64,000 nucleotides of DNA from the NCBI GenBank assembly GCA_037349315.1, contig JBAIAC010000001.1, forward strand, positions 1,736,001-1,800,000, written 5' to 3'. The DNA is from Chelydra serpentina. Taxonomy: Eukaryota; Chordata; Testudines; Chelydridae. The notes under the pieces are model-generated. The model was not told the origin of the DNA. It made no database searches and saw nothing but the letters and a program-made list of their open reading frames with translations. Shown here one piece after another: positions 29,980 through 40,242 of this stretch (its first letter is position 1; every line of letters begins with the position of its first letter). Both the position numbers and the translations under genes were made by a program.

Positions 29980-32440
29980 ATGCAGAGCTCTACAGCAGAG
30001 GTTACCATGCAATCCCAGAATAGAAAGAGGGCTCCAGCATGGAGTGATCGGGAAGTTTTGGATCTGATCGCTGTGTGGGGAGATGAATCCGTCCTATCCG
30101 AGCTCCGATCCAAAAGACGGAATGCAAAAATTTATGAAAAAATATCCCAGGCTATGACGGAGAGAGGATACAGCCGGGATGCAACGCAGTGCCGCGTGAA
30201 AATAAAGGAGCTGCGACAGGCGTACCAGAAAACCAAGGAGTCCAACGGACTCTCCGGATCGCAGCCACACACTTGCTGGTTTTACGAGGCACTGCATGCC
30301 ATGCTCGGTGGTGCTGCCACCACTACCCCACCAGTGTCCGTGGACTCCGACAATGGGGTCTTATCTACGGCCACATCGTCGGAGGTTTTTGCGGACGGTG
30401 AAGGTGAGGAAGGAGAGGAGGAGGACGAGGCAGTCGACAGCGCTTTCACTGCTGATTTCCCAGACAGCCAGGATCTATTCATCACCCTGACTGAGCTCCC
30501 CTACGAACCCTCCCAAGGCAGCATCCCTGACCAGGAATCAGGCGAAGGATCAGCAGGTCAGTGTTTTAGACATTTATTTGGAACACAATAGGCATGGTGT
30601 GTAAGCAATGTGTTAGTATTGCTTAATTGGCCTTATGCGCTTCAGCTTGGAGTCGCTTTCCTGTGCAACTATTCGAAAAGTCTGTCAATATGTATGGGGA
30701 TAGAGGAGTAATCCCCATCGGAGATCTCCGCGAAGCTCTCCTGGAGATACAGTGAGAGCTTGTGTATCACGTTCACGGGGAGAGCGGCCTTATTGTCTCC
30801 TCCATGGTAGGATACTTTCCCGCGCCATGCAAGCTGCAGGTACTCTGGTATCATTGCCTTGCATAGCATGGCTGCATACGGCCCCAGGGTTTGCTGGCAT
30901 TGACGCATCATGCAGTCTTTCTCTGTCTCGGTAATCCTCATCAGAGTGATATCAGTCATGGTGCCCTGGTTTGAATGAGTGGTTTCATTAGTATAGGGAA
31001 TGCTTCATTTTCCCTTTAAAGAAAGACATCCGACGGTTTCCATTAACGCGGGGTGGGAGGGAGTTGGGAGCCAAACCATTCGCACTTAGCAGTGCGCAGG
31101 CAGGGAGAGTTCCCGGGACCGGCCACGCGAAGCGGGGGAAAGGGTACGCGAGCCGTTCATACAGAGCGGTTCGCGGGCACTTTTGGTTCCCGGGAGCGGC
31201 CACGCGGGCGGGGGGGGAAGGGTAGGCGAGCCGTTCATACTGAGCGGTTCGCGGGCACTTTTGGTTCCCGGGAGCGGCCACGCGGAGGGGGGGGAAGGGT
31301 AGGCGAGCCGTTCATACTGAGCGGTTCGCGGGCACTTTTGGTTCCCGGGAGCGGCCACGCGGAGGGGGTGCAAGGGTAGGCGAGCCGTTCAAACACAGCG
31401 GTTCGCGGGAAATTTTGGTTCCCGGGAGCGGCCACGCAGAGGGGGGGGAAGGGTAGGCAAGCCGTTCAAACACAGCGGTTCGCGGGCACTTTTGGTTCCC
31501 GGGAGCGGCCACGCGGATGGAGGGGAAGGGTAGGCGAGCCGTTGAAACACAGCGGTTCGCGGGCACTTTAGGTTCCCGGGAGCGGCCACGTGGAGGGGGG
31601 GTAAAGGATTGGCGAGCCGCTGTAGATGAGCGGTTTGGGCAGCAGCAGTTCCTGGCCACAGCCGGGAACAGTGATTGAGACATGGGAGTAGAGCACTGCT
31701 GTGAAGTAATCTCTCAGCAGTCCAAACTCATCACCTTACCATGGTCTTCAGAGAGCTGATTTTCAGTGTTCGGCAAGGCTTCTGGGATCTGTACACCGGG
31801 ACCCCAGACACTCAGGATAAAGACCTAATATTTGACCTTGTAGTACGTGAACATGTGATAGGTACTGTGCTTGGTCCTGTTCACAGGGAAAGAGTATGGG
31901 CATTGTTCTGGAAAAAGTATCTTTCTGAGGAATTCACTCCCTTTCTCTCATCCCACAGCTGTGAGTGTCTCCTGCCCTACCCGTGGTTCTCCCTCCCATG
32001 GGCTATTGCAGATAAGGCGGCGCAAAAAGAGAACCCGGGACGACATGTTCTCCGAATTGATGGTCTGTTCCCGAAGGGAGGCAGCACAGCGGAGAGAGGA
32101 CGTCTCAAGGTCCGAGCGAGCAGCCAGGGAATGGGAGCAGAGGGCTGAAGCTCGCGAGGACAGGTGGTGGCAGGAAGACCAGCAGGCGACTCAAACGCTG
32201 CTGGGACTAATGAGGGAGCAAACGGACACGCTCCGGCGCCTGGTGGACGTTCTCCAGGACAGGAGACAGGAGGAAAGAGCCCCTCTATATGTAATTTCCA
32301 ACCGCCCTCCCCCGCCACCAAGTCCAGTCGTCTACTCACCCAAAGTCACTAGGACGAGGGGAGGCAGGGGCCATGGAAATACTCACTCCACCCCTGCAGA
32401 CTGCTCCAGTAGCAGAAGGCTCTCATTCCCAAAACCTTAG
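29980..32440 (+). CDS. Harbinger Myb/SANT-like protein, two exons, apparently intact
   Basis: Exon 1 is 29980-30556 and exon 2 is 31959-32440. The donor is CAG|GTCAGTG and the acceptor TTTCTCTCATCCCACAG|C. Joining keeps the frame and gives 352 residues. I chose ATG 29980 because the frame upstream to 29899 does not resemble the family. Residues about 17-110 form a Myb/SANT (trihelix-like) domain (WSDREVLDLIAVWGDE, CRVKIKELRQAYQKTKE). An acidic linker follows in exon 1. Exon 2 has a basic RRRKKRTRDDMF motif and a helical segment (LLGLMREQTDTLRRLVDVLQ) suited to dimerisation. In this superfamily the Myb protein binds transposon ends and helps carry transposase to the nucleus. An AATAAA lies at 32519. 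Confidence 0.88.
30573..30578 (-). terminator. Polyadenylation signal for the antisense ORF
   Basis: AATAAA on the minus strand (plus-strand TTTATT) about 90 bases after the antisense ORF stop; it overlaps the first intron boundary region of the Myb gene. Confidence 0.45.
30669..30959 (-). CDS. Short antisense ORF within the Myb intron (96 aa), unknown
   Basis: ATG at 30959 has a strong vertebrate initiation context (GGGCACCATGA), and an AATAAA on the same strand lies at 30578-30573, about 90 bases after the stop. The protein looks ordered: ITETEKDCMMRQCQQTLGPY, then LCKAMIPEYLQLAWRG, then SLYLQESFAEISDGDYSSIP. I recognise no domain. It lies on the opposite strand to the Myb gene and directly downstream of the minisatellite, which could contain its promoter. 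It could be a third Harbinger gene, a captured exon or a chance frame; composition and context favour a real gene. Confidence 0.55.
   Translation of the reverse strand: MTDITLMRITETEKDCMMRQCQQTLGPYAAMLCKAMIPEYLQLAWRGKVSYHGGDNKAALPVNVIHKLSLYLQESFAEISDGDYSSIPIHIDRLFE
31075..31640 (+). repeat. 77-bp GC-rich minisatellite in the Harbinger intron
   Basis: Units begin with GCGAGCCGTT at about 31150, 31228, 31305, 31382, 31459 and 31536, with a partial unit at 31614, so spacing is 77-78 bp. Each unit has GAGCGGTTCGCGGGCAC, GGTTCCCGGGAGCGGCCACG and a poly-G tract. Sequence within units is well conserved, including an embedded CCCGGG. It lies in the Myb intron and upstream of the antisense ORF. Confidence 0.93.
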
Positions 32441-32518
32441 ATTGGTCCTTTCCCTCCCTCCAGCCGCACCCCTCAACACTTCCCTGCCCAGGTTTCATCT
32501 CAAAACAATGCTCACCTT

Positions 32519-32524
32519 AATAAA
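32519..32524 (+). terminator. Polyadenylation signal of the Myb-like gene
   Basis: AATAAA about 80 bases after the Myb stop codon, followed by a T-rich stretch. Confidence 0.65.
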
Positions 32525-33208
32525 AATGTTTTTTTTGTTCAGTGCTGTTTGCCTGACTTTCTTTCACAGGACCGTTTGGTTTTCGGGTTAGTGGGTAAGG
32601 GGGTTTGTAATTGGAGACGACTGGCGCCTGACCCAGGGTACAGACAGGGGGAAAGGATCAACAGAAAGTCACACTAAAAATTGCATGCACTAGGCACACT
32701 TGTCATTCTGGGAGGGGGTTTTCATGTTCTCTACGGGGGGGCGGGGGTTAACTTTCTGGTGGGGGAGGGTGGCTGCTGATCTTTAGCTGCCGGCAATAGC
32801 CTGCATGACAGATCCATGCAGCAGGGGATCTGTGGCCGCAATTCACGGCCAAAAAGTCACAGAGGCCCCACCACACACAGTTGTGAATAGGAGGGGTTGA
32901 TGGCTCCCTTGAAACAAGCAGTCCAGCACTTCGGACTGCTCTGGGAGCAGGAGCATGTCATTCCCCAAGCTTCGAAGCGTACTTTCCAACACTCCACTCG
33001 CTCCCCAACCGCGGTATGCGTCCCAGGTTAAAACCTTAACCGAGAAACCAGTAATGGAGACGTTTCAAATAAACAATGTTTCCTGTATTGTACTTTTAAA
33101 GCGTTGAATGAAGGGGGGGAATGGGGTTGTTAATTGGAGAGGATAGGCAACAGAAACTGGGTAAAGAAACGGGGGCAGGTCCAGCATCTGTTTAAACAAG
33201 CGTAACAG
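32525..33208. other. Harbinger non-coding interval between the convergent genes
   Basis: Between the Myb polyadenylation signal and the transposase stop. It contains poly-T and G-rich runs but no convincing ORF. It belongs to the transposon. Confidence 0.6.
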
Positions 33209-34492
33209 TCACTGGTTACCCCGCTCGCTCTGGAAGCTAGCTTTCAAAGCTTCCCGGATGCGCAGCGCGTCCCGCTGTGATCTTCTAATCGCCCTGGTGT
33301 CCGGCTGTGCGTAATCAGCTGCCAGGCAATTTGCCTCAACCTCCCACCCCACCATAAACGTCTCCCCCTTGCTCTCACAGAGATTGTGGAGCACACAGCA
33401 CGCTGCAATCACAATGGGGATATTTTTTTGGCTGAGATCGGAGCGAGTAAGTAAGCTTCTCCAACGACCCTTCAGACGGCCAAAGGCACACTCCACCACC
33501 ATTCTGCACTTGCTCAGCCGGTAGTTGAAGAGCTCCTTTTCAGTGTCCAGGGCTCCCATGTATGGCTTCATGAGCCATGACATTAGCGGGTAGGCAGGGT
33601 CCCCGAGGATCACTGTAGGCATCTCCACATCCCCAACAGTTATTTTGCGGTCTGGGAAATAAACACCCTGTTGCAGCCGTCTAAAGAGACCAGAGTTTTT
33701 GAAAACACGAGCATCATGAACCTTGCCTGGCCATCCAACATTGATGTTGGTAAAACGTCCTTTGTGGTCCACTAGTGCTTGCAGCACCATAGAAAAATAG
33801 CCCTTTCGGTTAATGTACTGGCTGCCCTGGTGCTCCGGTCCCAGGATAGGGATGTGTGTCCCATCAATAGCCCCGCCGCAGTTTGGGAATCCCATAGCGG
33901 AAAAGCCATCTATGATCACCTGCACATCTCCAAGGGTCACTACCTTTGAGAGCAGCAGGTCAACGATTGCATGGGCTACCTGCATCACAGCAACCCCCAC
34001 GGTAGACTTGCCCACTCCAAATTGGTTCGCGACTGACCGGTATCTGTCAGGAGTTGCAAGCTTCCACAGGGCTATGGCCACTCGCTTCTGGATAGTCAGG
34101 GCTGCTCGCATCCGGGTGTCCTGGCGCTTCAGGGCAGGGGACAGCAAGTCACAACGTTCCAGGAAAGTGCCCTTACGCATCCGAAAGTTTCACAGCCACT
34201 GGGATTCATCCCAGACCTGCAGCACTATGCGGTCCCACCAGTCAGTGCTTGTTTCCCTTGCCCAGAATCGCCATTCCACAGGATCAACGTGCCCCATTGC
34301 CACCATGATTTCTACGGTCCGGGGTCCCGTGCTTTGTGAGACGTCTATGCCCCTCTCAGAGTTCATGTACTCCCGGAGCTTCCGTTGCCTCCTTGCCCGA
34401 TTTCTCTGCATCTGATTCTGGAAAAGGTGCACGATAAGGCGCGAGGTGTTGACAACGGACAGAACAGCAGCGATAATCGCGGAGGGCTCCAT
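33209..34492 (-). pseudogene. Harbinger DDE transposase (HARBI1-like) with one nonsense codon
   Basis: The frame runs from ATG 34492 to the stop at 33209, about 426 residues, broken only by TGA at 34192-34190. The N-terminal segment (100 codons) has a basic RRQRKLREYM region. The second segment has a helix-turn-helix-like SVANQFGVGKSTVGVAV and the catalytic blocks AIDGTHIP, VHDARVF, GDPAYPLMSWLMKPY and VVECAFGRLKGRWR, supplying a complete DDE triad. HARBI1-type transposases cut and paste the element with the Myb partner. The nonsense codon would stop translation of the full protein; a start at 34180 would give a 323-residue product with all catalytic blocks. Confidence 0.93.
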
Positions 34493-35019
34493 GCTCGCTG
34501 TCCTGTGGCGTCCGAGCTGTCAATCACCGGAAAAGGGCGCGAATTAATTGCCCGCCGGCGCTTTCACGTAGGGAGGGCGGGAGTGTGGGTCGAGTGACGA
34601 CTTTTACGTATAACCACCCTTGACATATTTTCGGCCCCACAAGTCACTGGGGGGTACACCCACAATTCCAGTGGGCAGCGGGGACTGCGGGAACTGTGGG
34701 ATAGCTACCCACAGTGCACCGCTTGCAATGTCGATGCTTGCCCCCTTACTGTGGACTCGCAAATTCGAATTAAGGTCCTTGATGTGGATTCGCACGATCG
34801 ACCTTGCAATATCGGTTTCACAAGTTCGGTTTAACAAAAATCGAACTAGTCTCGTAGTGTAGACATACCCTAAGTTTTTAACTTGGGCCAAAGCATGCAT
34901 CAATAATTTGGCCTTACAGAGAATTCAAGGTAAACACAGCTCATATCATCGTTGGAAGGTCTTTAAGGTGTATCCAGGAGCTCTATTTGCTCTCTTCCAC
35001 ACCAATCTCACGTGGGGGG

Positions 35020-35904
35020 TGTAACGTTGTCTGATTAAAATATAGTTATGCAAACCATTGTTGCTACTACTACTATATAATTGCAGCAGATCTTATACAA
35101 AGTATAATACATGGCAGAAAAGGGTTAAACAACTTGCAAGCTGAATGACCCAAAGCCAACCTTTAAAATCATGTTAGAAAGGTATGTGAATAGTAATTAG
35201 AGCCATTCATGGTAAATAGGCTAGAACTTTGAAATGCAAACCTATATTCTTAGAAGTTAGAAGCGATACACACATTTAGTATCTTAGATCCTACCCATGT
35301 AAACAGACAGTTCCTGTCTGTCTGTCACTATAGCTACTAATTCAGAGATCAAAAGGGAATATTAACATTTAGATGAATCTTGGGTGAAATAATGTCATTG
35401 TCGAATGTCATTGTCTATATCTCTCTTTGAAGTTTGTGATAGACTGCCTAATGGATAAATTGTTCTATGTTAATTTGTGTAACTAATTGTTGGTGTTTAG
35501 AAAATAGAAGATTACATAAAAAGCCTATTGTTTACACAGGACTGTATGGTCAAGTGGATGCTAGAAAACTGTATAAAAGACCGTTGGGTCCTGATTCTTT
35601 TATTTGAGATCTGCTTGAGGCTTCATAGAGGGGAAGCTTAAGCCATAAGGACTGAGATCCCAGTCCTAAGCTGGAACACGCTGCAATGATATTGGACATT
35701 GGACTATAACCTATGAACTATTTCTGAAAGAACTCTTTGCAACTACAAAGCTCACCATCTCTGCTACGAATCTGAACCTCAAGAATTGAACTCATGTCTG
35801 TATGTATATTGGTTTTTTAACCGTACTCTCTGTCTCTTTTGTTTTTTAATAAATTTTAGTTTAGTTAATAAGAATTGGCTGTATGCATGTATTTGGGTAA
35901 GATC
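35020..35904 (+). mobile_element. LTR-Y, plus-strand copy, 3' end missing
   Basis: Starts TGTAACGTTGTCTGATT and aligns along its length with the minus-strand LTR at 44105-46487: AACCCTTT-type GAAAAGGGTTAAACAAC, CATGTAAACAGACAGTTCCTG, GTATAAAAGACCGTTGGGTCC (TATA box) and TTTTTTAATAAATTTTAG (polyadenylation). It is cut at 35904 by the 3' end of a CR1. No internal element sequence is attached. Confidence 0.88.
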
Positions 35905-35988
35905 ATAGAACCATAGAATCTCAGGGTTGGAAGGGACCTCAGGAGGTCATCTAGTCCAACCCCCTGCTCAAAGCAGGACCAACCCCAA

Positions 35989-37887
35989 CTAGATCATCCC
36001 AGCCAGGGCTTTGTCAAGCCTGACCTTAAAAACCTCTAAGGAAGGAGATTCCACCACCTCCCTAGGTAACCCATTCCAGTGCTTCACCACCCTACTAGTG
36101 AAAAGGTTTTTCCTAATATCCAACCTAAACCTCCCCCTCTGCAACTTGAGACCATTACTCCTTGTTCTGTCATCTTCTACCACTGAGAACAGTCTAGATC
36201 CATCCTCTTTGGAACCACCTTTTAGGTAGTTGAAAGCAGCTATCAAATCCCCCCTCACTCTTCTCTTCTGCAGGCTAAACAATCCCAGTTCCCTCAGCCT
36301 CTCCTCATAAGTCATGTGCTCCAGCCCCCTAATCATTTTTGTTGCCCTCCGTTGGACTCTTTCCAATTTATCCACATCCTTCTTGTAGTGTGGGGCCCAA
36401 AACTGGACACAGTACTCCAAATGAGGCCTCACCAGTGCCGAATAGAGGGGAATAATCACGTCCCTCGATCTGCTGGAAATGCCCCTACTTATACAGCCCA
36501 AAATGCCGTTAGCCTTCTTGGCAACAAGGGCACACTGTTGACTCATATTCAGCTTTTCGTCCACTGTAACCCCTAGGTCCTTTTCTGCAGAACTGCTGCC
36601 CAGCCATTCAGTCCCTAGTCTGTAGCAGTGCATGGGATTCTTCCGTCCTAAGTGCAGGACTCTGCACTTGTCCTTGTTGAACCTCATCAGATTTCTTTTG
36701 GCCCAATCCTCTAATTTGTCTAGGTCCCTCTGTATCCTGTCCCTACCCTCCAGCGTATCAACCACTCCTCCCAGTTTAGTGTCATCTGAAAACTTGCTAA
36801 GGGTGCAGGCCACACCATCCTCCAGATCGTTGATGAAGATATTGAACAAAACCGGCCCCAGCACCGACCCTTGGGGCACTCCACTTGATACCGGCTGCCA
36901 ACTCGACATGGAGCCATTGATCATTACCCGTTGAGCACGACCATCCAGCCAGTTTTCTATCCACCTTACCGTCCATTCATCCAGCCCATACTTCTTTAAC
37001 TTGCTGGCAAGAATACTGTAGGAGACTGTATCAAAAGCTTTGTTAAAGTCAAGAAATAGCACATCCACTGCTTTCCCCTCATCCACAGAGCCAGTTATCT
37101 CATCACAGAAGGCAATTAGGTTAGTCAGGCATGACTTGCCCTTGGTGAATCCATGCTGACTGTTCCTGATCACTTTCCCCTCCTTTAAGTGGTTCAGAAT
37201 TGATTCCTTGAGGACCTGTTCCATGATTTTTCCAGGGACTGAGGTGAGACTGACTGGCCTGTAGTTCCCCGGATCTTCCTTCTTCCCTTTTTTAAAGATG
37301 GGCACTACATTAGCTTTTTTCCAGTCATCCGGGACCTCCCCCGATTGCCATGATTTGTCAAAGATAAAGGCCAATGGCTCTGCAATCACATCGGCCAACT
37401 CCTTTAGCACCCTTGGATGCAGTGCATCCGGCCCCATGGACCTGTGTTCGTCCAGCTTTTCTAAATAGTCCCGAACTACTTCTTTTTCCACAGAGGGCTG
37501 GTCACCTCCTCCCCATACCGTGCTGCAGAGTGCAGCTGCCTGGGAGCTGACCTTGTCTGTGAAGACAGAGGCAAAAAAAGCATTGAGTACACTAGCTTTC
37601 TCCACATCCTCTGTCACTAGGTTCCCTCCCTCATTCAGCAAGGGGCCCACACTTTCCTTGACTTTCTTCTTGTTGCTCACATACCTGAAGAAACCCTTCT
37701 TGTTACTCCTAACATCTCCGGCTAGCTGCAACTCCAAGTGTGATTTGGCCTTCCTAATTTCACTCCTGCATGCCTGAACAATATTTTTACACTCCTCCCT
37801 GGTCATTTGTCCAATCTTCCACTTCTTGTAAGCTGCTTTTTTGTGTTTAAGACGAGCAAGGATTTCACTGTTAAGCCTGCCTGCCAT
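35989..37887 (-). pseudogene. CR1 ORF2 reverse transcriptase, 632 codons open
   Basis: An open frame covers the whole RT and C-terminal domain: [21 protein letters not shown] block ([14 protein letters not shown]), [61 protein letters not shown] and the end KALAGMI. The catalytic box reads F-S-D-D where sister copies have F-A-D-D; both aspartates are kept. The frame is separated from the endonuclease by an 8-nt deletion near 37870: the copy at 10.9 kb reads GCAGGCGACCAGCTTGGCTT where this one reads GCAGGCAGGCTT. Confidence 0.93.
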
Positions 37888-38737
37888 ATTTACTTTTCTT
37901 TCTACACATCGGGATGGTTTGTTCCTGCAACCTCAATAAGGATTCTTTAAAATACAGCCAGCTTTCCTCGACTCCTTTCCCCCTCATGTTATTCTCCCAG
38001 GGGACCTTGCCCATCAGTTCCCTGAGGGAGTCAAAGTCTGCTTTTCTGAAGTCCAGGCTCTGTATTCTACTGCTCTCCTTTCTTCCTTGTGTCAGGATCC
38101 TGAACGCGACCATCTCATGGTCACTGCCTCCCAGGTTCCCATCCACTATTGCTTCCTCTACTATTTCTTCCCTGTTTGTGAGCAGCAGGTCAAGAAGAGC
38201 TTTTCCCCTAGTTGGTTCCTCCAGCAATTGCACCAGGAAATTGGCCCCTACACTTTCCAAAAACTTCCTGGATTGTCTGTGGGCCGCTATATTGCTCTCC
38301 CAGCAGATATCAGGGTGATTAAAGTCACCCATGAGAACCAGGGCCTGTGATCTAGTAACTTCTGTTAGTTGCTGGAAGAAAGCCTCGTCCACCTCATCCC
38401 CCTGGTCTGGTGGTCTGTAGCAGACTCCCACCACGACATTACCTTTGTTGCTCACACTTCTCAATTTAATCCAGAGACTCTCAGGTTTTTCTGCAGTTTC
38501 ATACTGGAGCTCTGAGCAGTCATACTGCTCTCTTTCATACAACGCAACTCCCCCACCTTTTCTGCCCTGCCTATCCTTCCTGAACAGTTTATAGCCATCC
38601 ATGACAGTACTCCAGTCATGTGAGTTATCCCACCAAGTCTCTGTTATTCCAATTACATCATAATTCCTTGACTGTGCCAGGACTTTCAGTTCTCCCTGCT
38701 TGTTCCCCAGGCTTTTTGCATTTGTGTATAGGCATTT
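37871..38737 (-). pseudogene. CR1 ORF2 apurinic endonuclease-like domain
   Basis: Open from the SINE edge at 38737 to TAA 37871. Motifs: [80 protein letters not shown] and [10 protein letters not shown], which supply the metal-binding and catalytic residues of exo-endo-phosphatase endonucleases. It would nick target DNA for insertion. It ends 16 bases inside the RT frame because of the 8-nt deletion. Confidence 0.92.
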
Positions 38738-38917
38738 GGGGGGAAGGGATAGCTCAGTGGTTTGAGCATTGGCCTGCTAAACCCAGGGTTGTGAGTTCAA
38801 TTCTTGAGGGGGCCATTTGGGGATCTGGGGCAAAAATGGGGGATTGGTCCTGCTTTGAGCAGGGGGTTGGACTAGATGACCTACTAAAGTCCCTTCCAAC
38901 CCTGATATTCTATGATT
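38738..38917 (+). mobile_element. tRNA-derived SINE with CR1-like tail (in CR1)
   Basis: GGGGGGAAGGGATAGCTCAGTGG head with GTTCAATTC B box, then the CR1-like part ending CTGATATTCTATGATTT. It interrupts the CR1 around the predicted start of ORF2. Confidence 0.92.
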
Positions 38918-39047
38918 TAAGATAACTCACCAATTGTCCTGCTGTACCAGTATGGGGCAGGAGCCCTCCCCTCTTGCACTCACCTACTTGTGCTTCCTCC
39001 CGGTATCCCAGTTACCTCGGGGCTTTGGTCTCCTTCCCCCGGTGAAC

Positions 39048-40043
39048 CTAGTTTAAAGCCGTCCTCACTAGGTTAGCCAGCCTGCTTCCAAATATGCTCT
39101 TCCCTCTCTTCGTCAGGTGGAGCCCATCTCTGCCTAGCACTCCTTCTTCTTGGAACACCATCCCATGGTCAAAGAATCCAAAGCCTTCTCTCCAACACCA
39201 TCTGCGTAACCATTCGTTGACTTCCACGATTCGACATTCTCTACCCCAGCCTTTTCCTGCCACAGGGAGGAGAGACGAGAACACCACTTGCGCCTCAAAC
39301 TCCTTTATCCTTCTTCCCAGAGCCACGTAGTCTGCAGTAATACGCTCAAGGTCATTCTTGGCAGTATCATTGGTGCCCACGTGGAGAAGCAGGAAGGGGT
39401 AGCGATCTGAGGGATTGATGAGTCTCGGCAGTCTCTCCGTCACATCACGAATCCTAGCCCCTGGCAAGCAGCACACCTCTCGGTTTTCCCGGTCAGGGCG
39501 GCAGATAGATTACTCAGTCCCCCTGAGGAGAGAGTCCCCGACCACCACCACCCTCCTCCTCCTCTTGGGAGTGGTGGTCGTGGAACCCCCATCCCTAGGA
39601 CTGTGCATCTCATGCCTTCCAGTCAGTGGAGTCTCCTTCTGCTCTGTTCCCTAAGATGTATCATTCACTCCACTCTCTGCACTAGTATCTGTGGAGAGAA
39701 CATGAAAACGGTTGCTCATCTGAATATGCGTTTCTGGTACATGGACTTGTCTCATACTCTTTCCTCTTCTGGAGGTCACATGCCGCCAATTATCCTCACT
39801 GGCCTTCTGTCCCGACTGCGTAGCCTGCTCTGAATCCTGAGAACACTGTGCCCGCTGAAGCCTATCCTGACGTCTATCCAGGAACTCCTCATTTTCTTTT
39901 ATGGAACGCAGGGTTGATACTCGTTTCTCCAGACCTTGAATCTTCTCCTCCAATATGGAGATCAGCTTGCACTTTGTACAGACAAAGTCGCTTCTATCCT
40001 GCGGAAGAAAGACAAACATGGCACATCCTGTGCAGCTCAGCAT
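39048..40043 (-). pseudogene. CR1 ORF1 (zinc-binding, coiled coil, esterase), two stops
   Basis: One frame of 332 codons from ATG 40043 is interrupted only by stops at 39653-39651 and 39512-39510. Residues about 4-25 hold two CxxC pairs (CTGC, CTKC), a PHD-derived zinc-binding motif. A coiled coil follows (ISILEEKIQGLEKRVSTL). The C-terminal half is an SGNH-type esterase: VVVVGDSLLRG, LLLHVGTNDTAKND and GFFDHGMVFQEEG, DGLHLTKRG. CR1 ORF1 proteins of this design bind RNA and carry esterase activity in the ribonucleoprotein. Confidence 0.9.
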
Positions 40044-40082
40044 CCATAGTCCCTTCCTTCGAAGAGTTTCCTCACTTGTGGC

Positions 40083-40135
40083 AGAAGCTACTCAGGGAAC
40101 CTGCAAGTGGGATGCCGGTTCCCTGAGTAGCTTCT
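40083..40135 (-). promoter_or_regulatory. Perfect 19-bp hairpin in the CR1 5' UTR
   Basis: AGAAGCTACTCAGGGAACC (40083-40101) is perfectly complementary to GGTTCCCTGAGTAGCTTCT (40117-40135), with a 15-base loop. It ends 39 bases before the ORF1 start codon on the transcribed strand. Confidence 0.85.
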
Positions 40136-40242
40136 CTCCAGGCTCTCTCCAGGCGAACTCCCAGGCTAACTCCACCTGTTTGCTTCTCTGCTATTTGCTG
40201 CTCAGTTGGTTCGCAGCTGACTGACTGTCTTTTTAGAAGAGC

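Larger units (their letters stand above)
29590..34870 (+). mobile_element. Full-length PIF/Harbinger transposon, TSD TAA
   Basis: A 5281-bp element flanked by TAA (29587-29589 and 34871-34873). Ends GGCCAGGTCTACACTA and, on the minus strand, GGGTATGTCTACACTA are inverted repeats. It carries the two standard Harbinger genes in convergent orientation, a Myb/SANT DNA-binding protein (plus) and a DDE transposase (minus). It also has a 77-bp minisatellite and a short antisense ORF inside the Myb intron. The termini resemble those of the five two-hairpin MITEs in this window. Confidence 0.95.

Noticed and set aside
31075..31640. CRISPR-like array
   Set aside because: Units are directly adjacent 77-bp repeats without distinct spacers, and the context is a eukaryotic transposon.
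31053..31683. Long open frames on both strands (65-123 codons) in the Harbinger intron
   Set aside because: They are repeats of one 77-bp minisatellite unit; all frames stay open because the GC-rich unit lacks stops, so they are not genes.
31741..32148. Plus-strand open frame with a good start context (TTACCATGG) before the second Myb exon
   Set aside because: It overlaps exon 2 in a different frame, and the spliced Myb frame explains the exon better. A short unique N-terminal peptide cannot be excluded.
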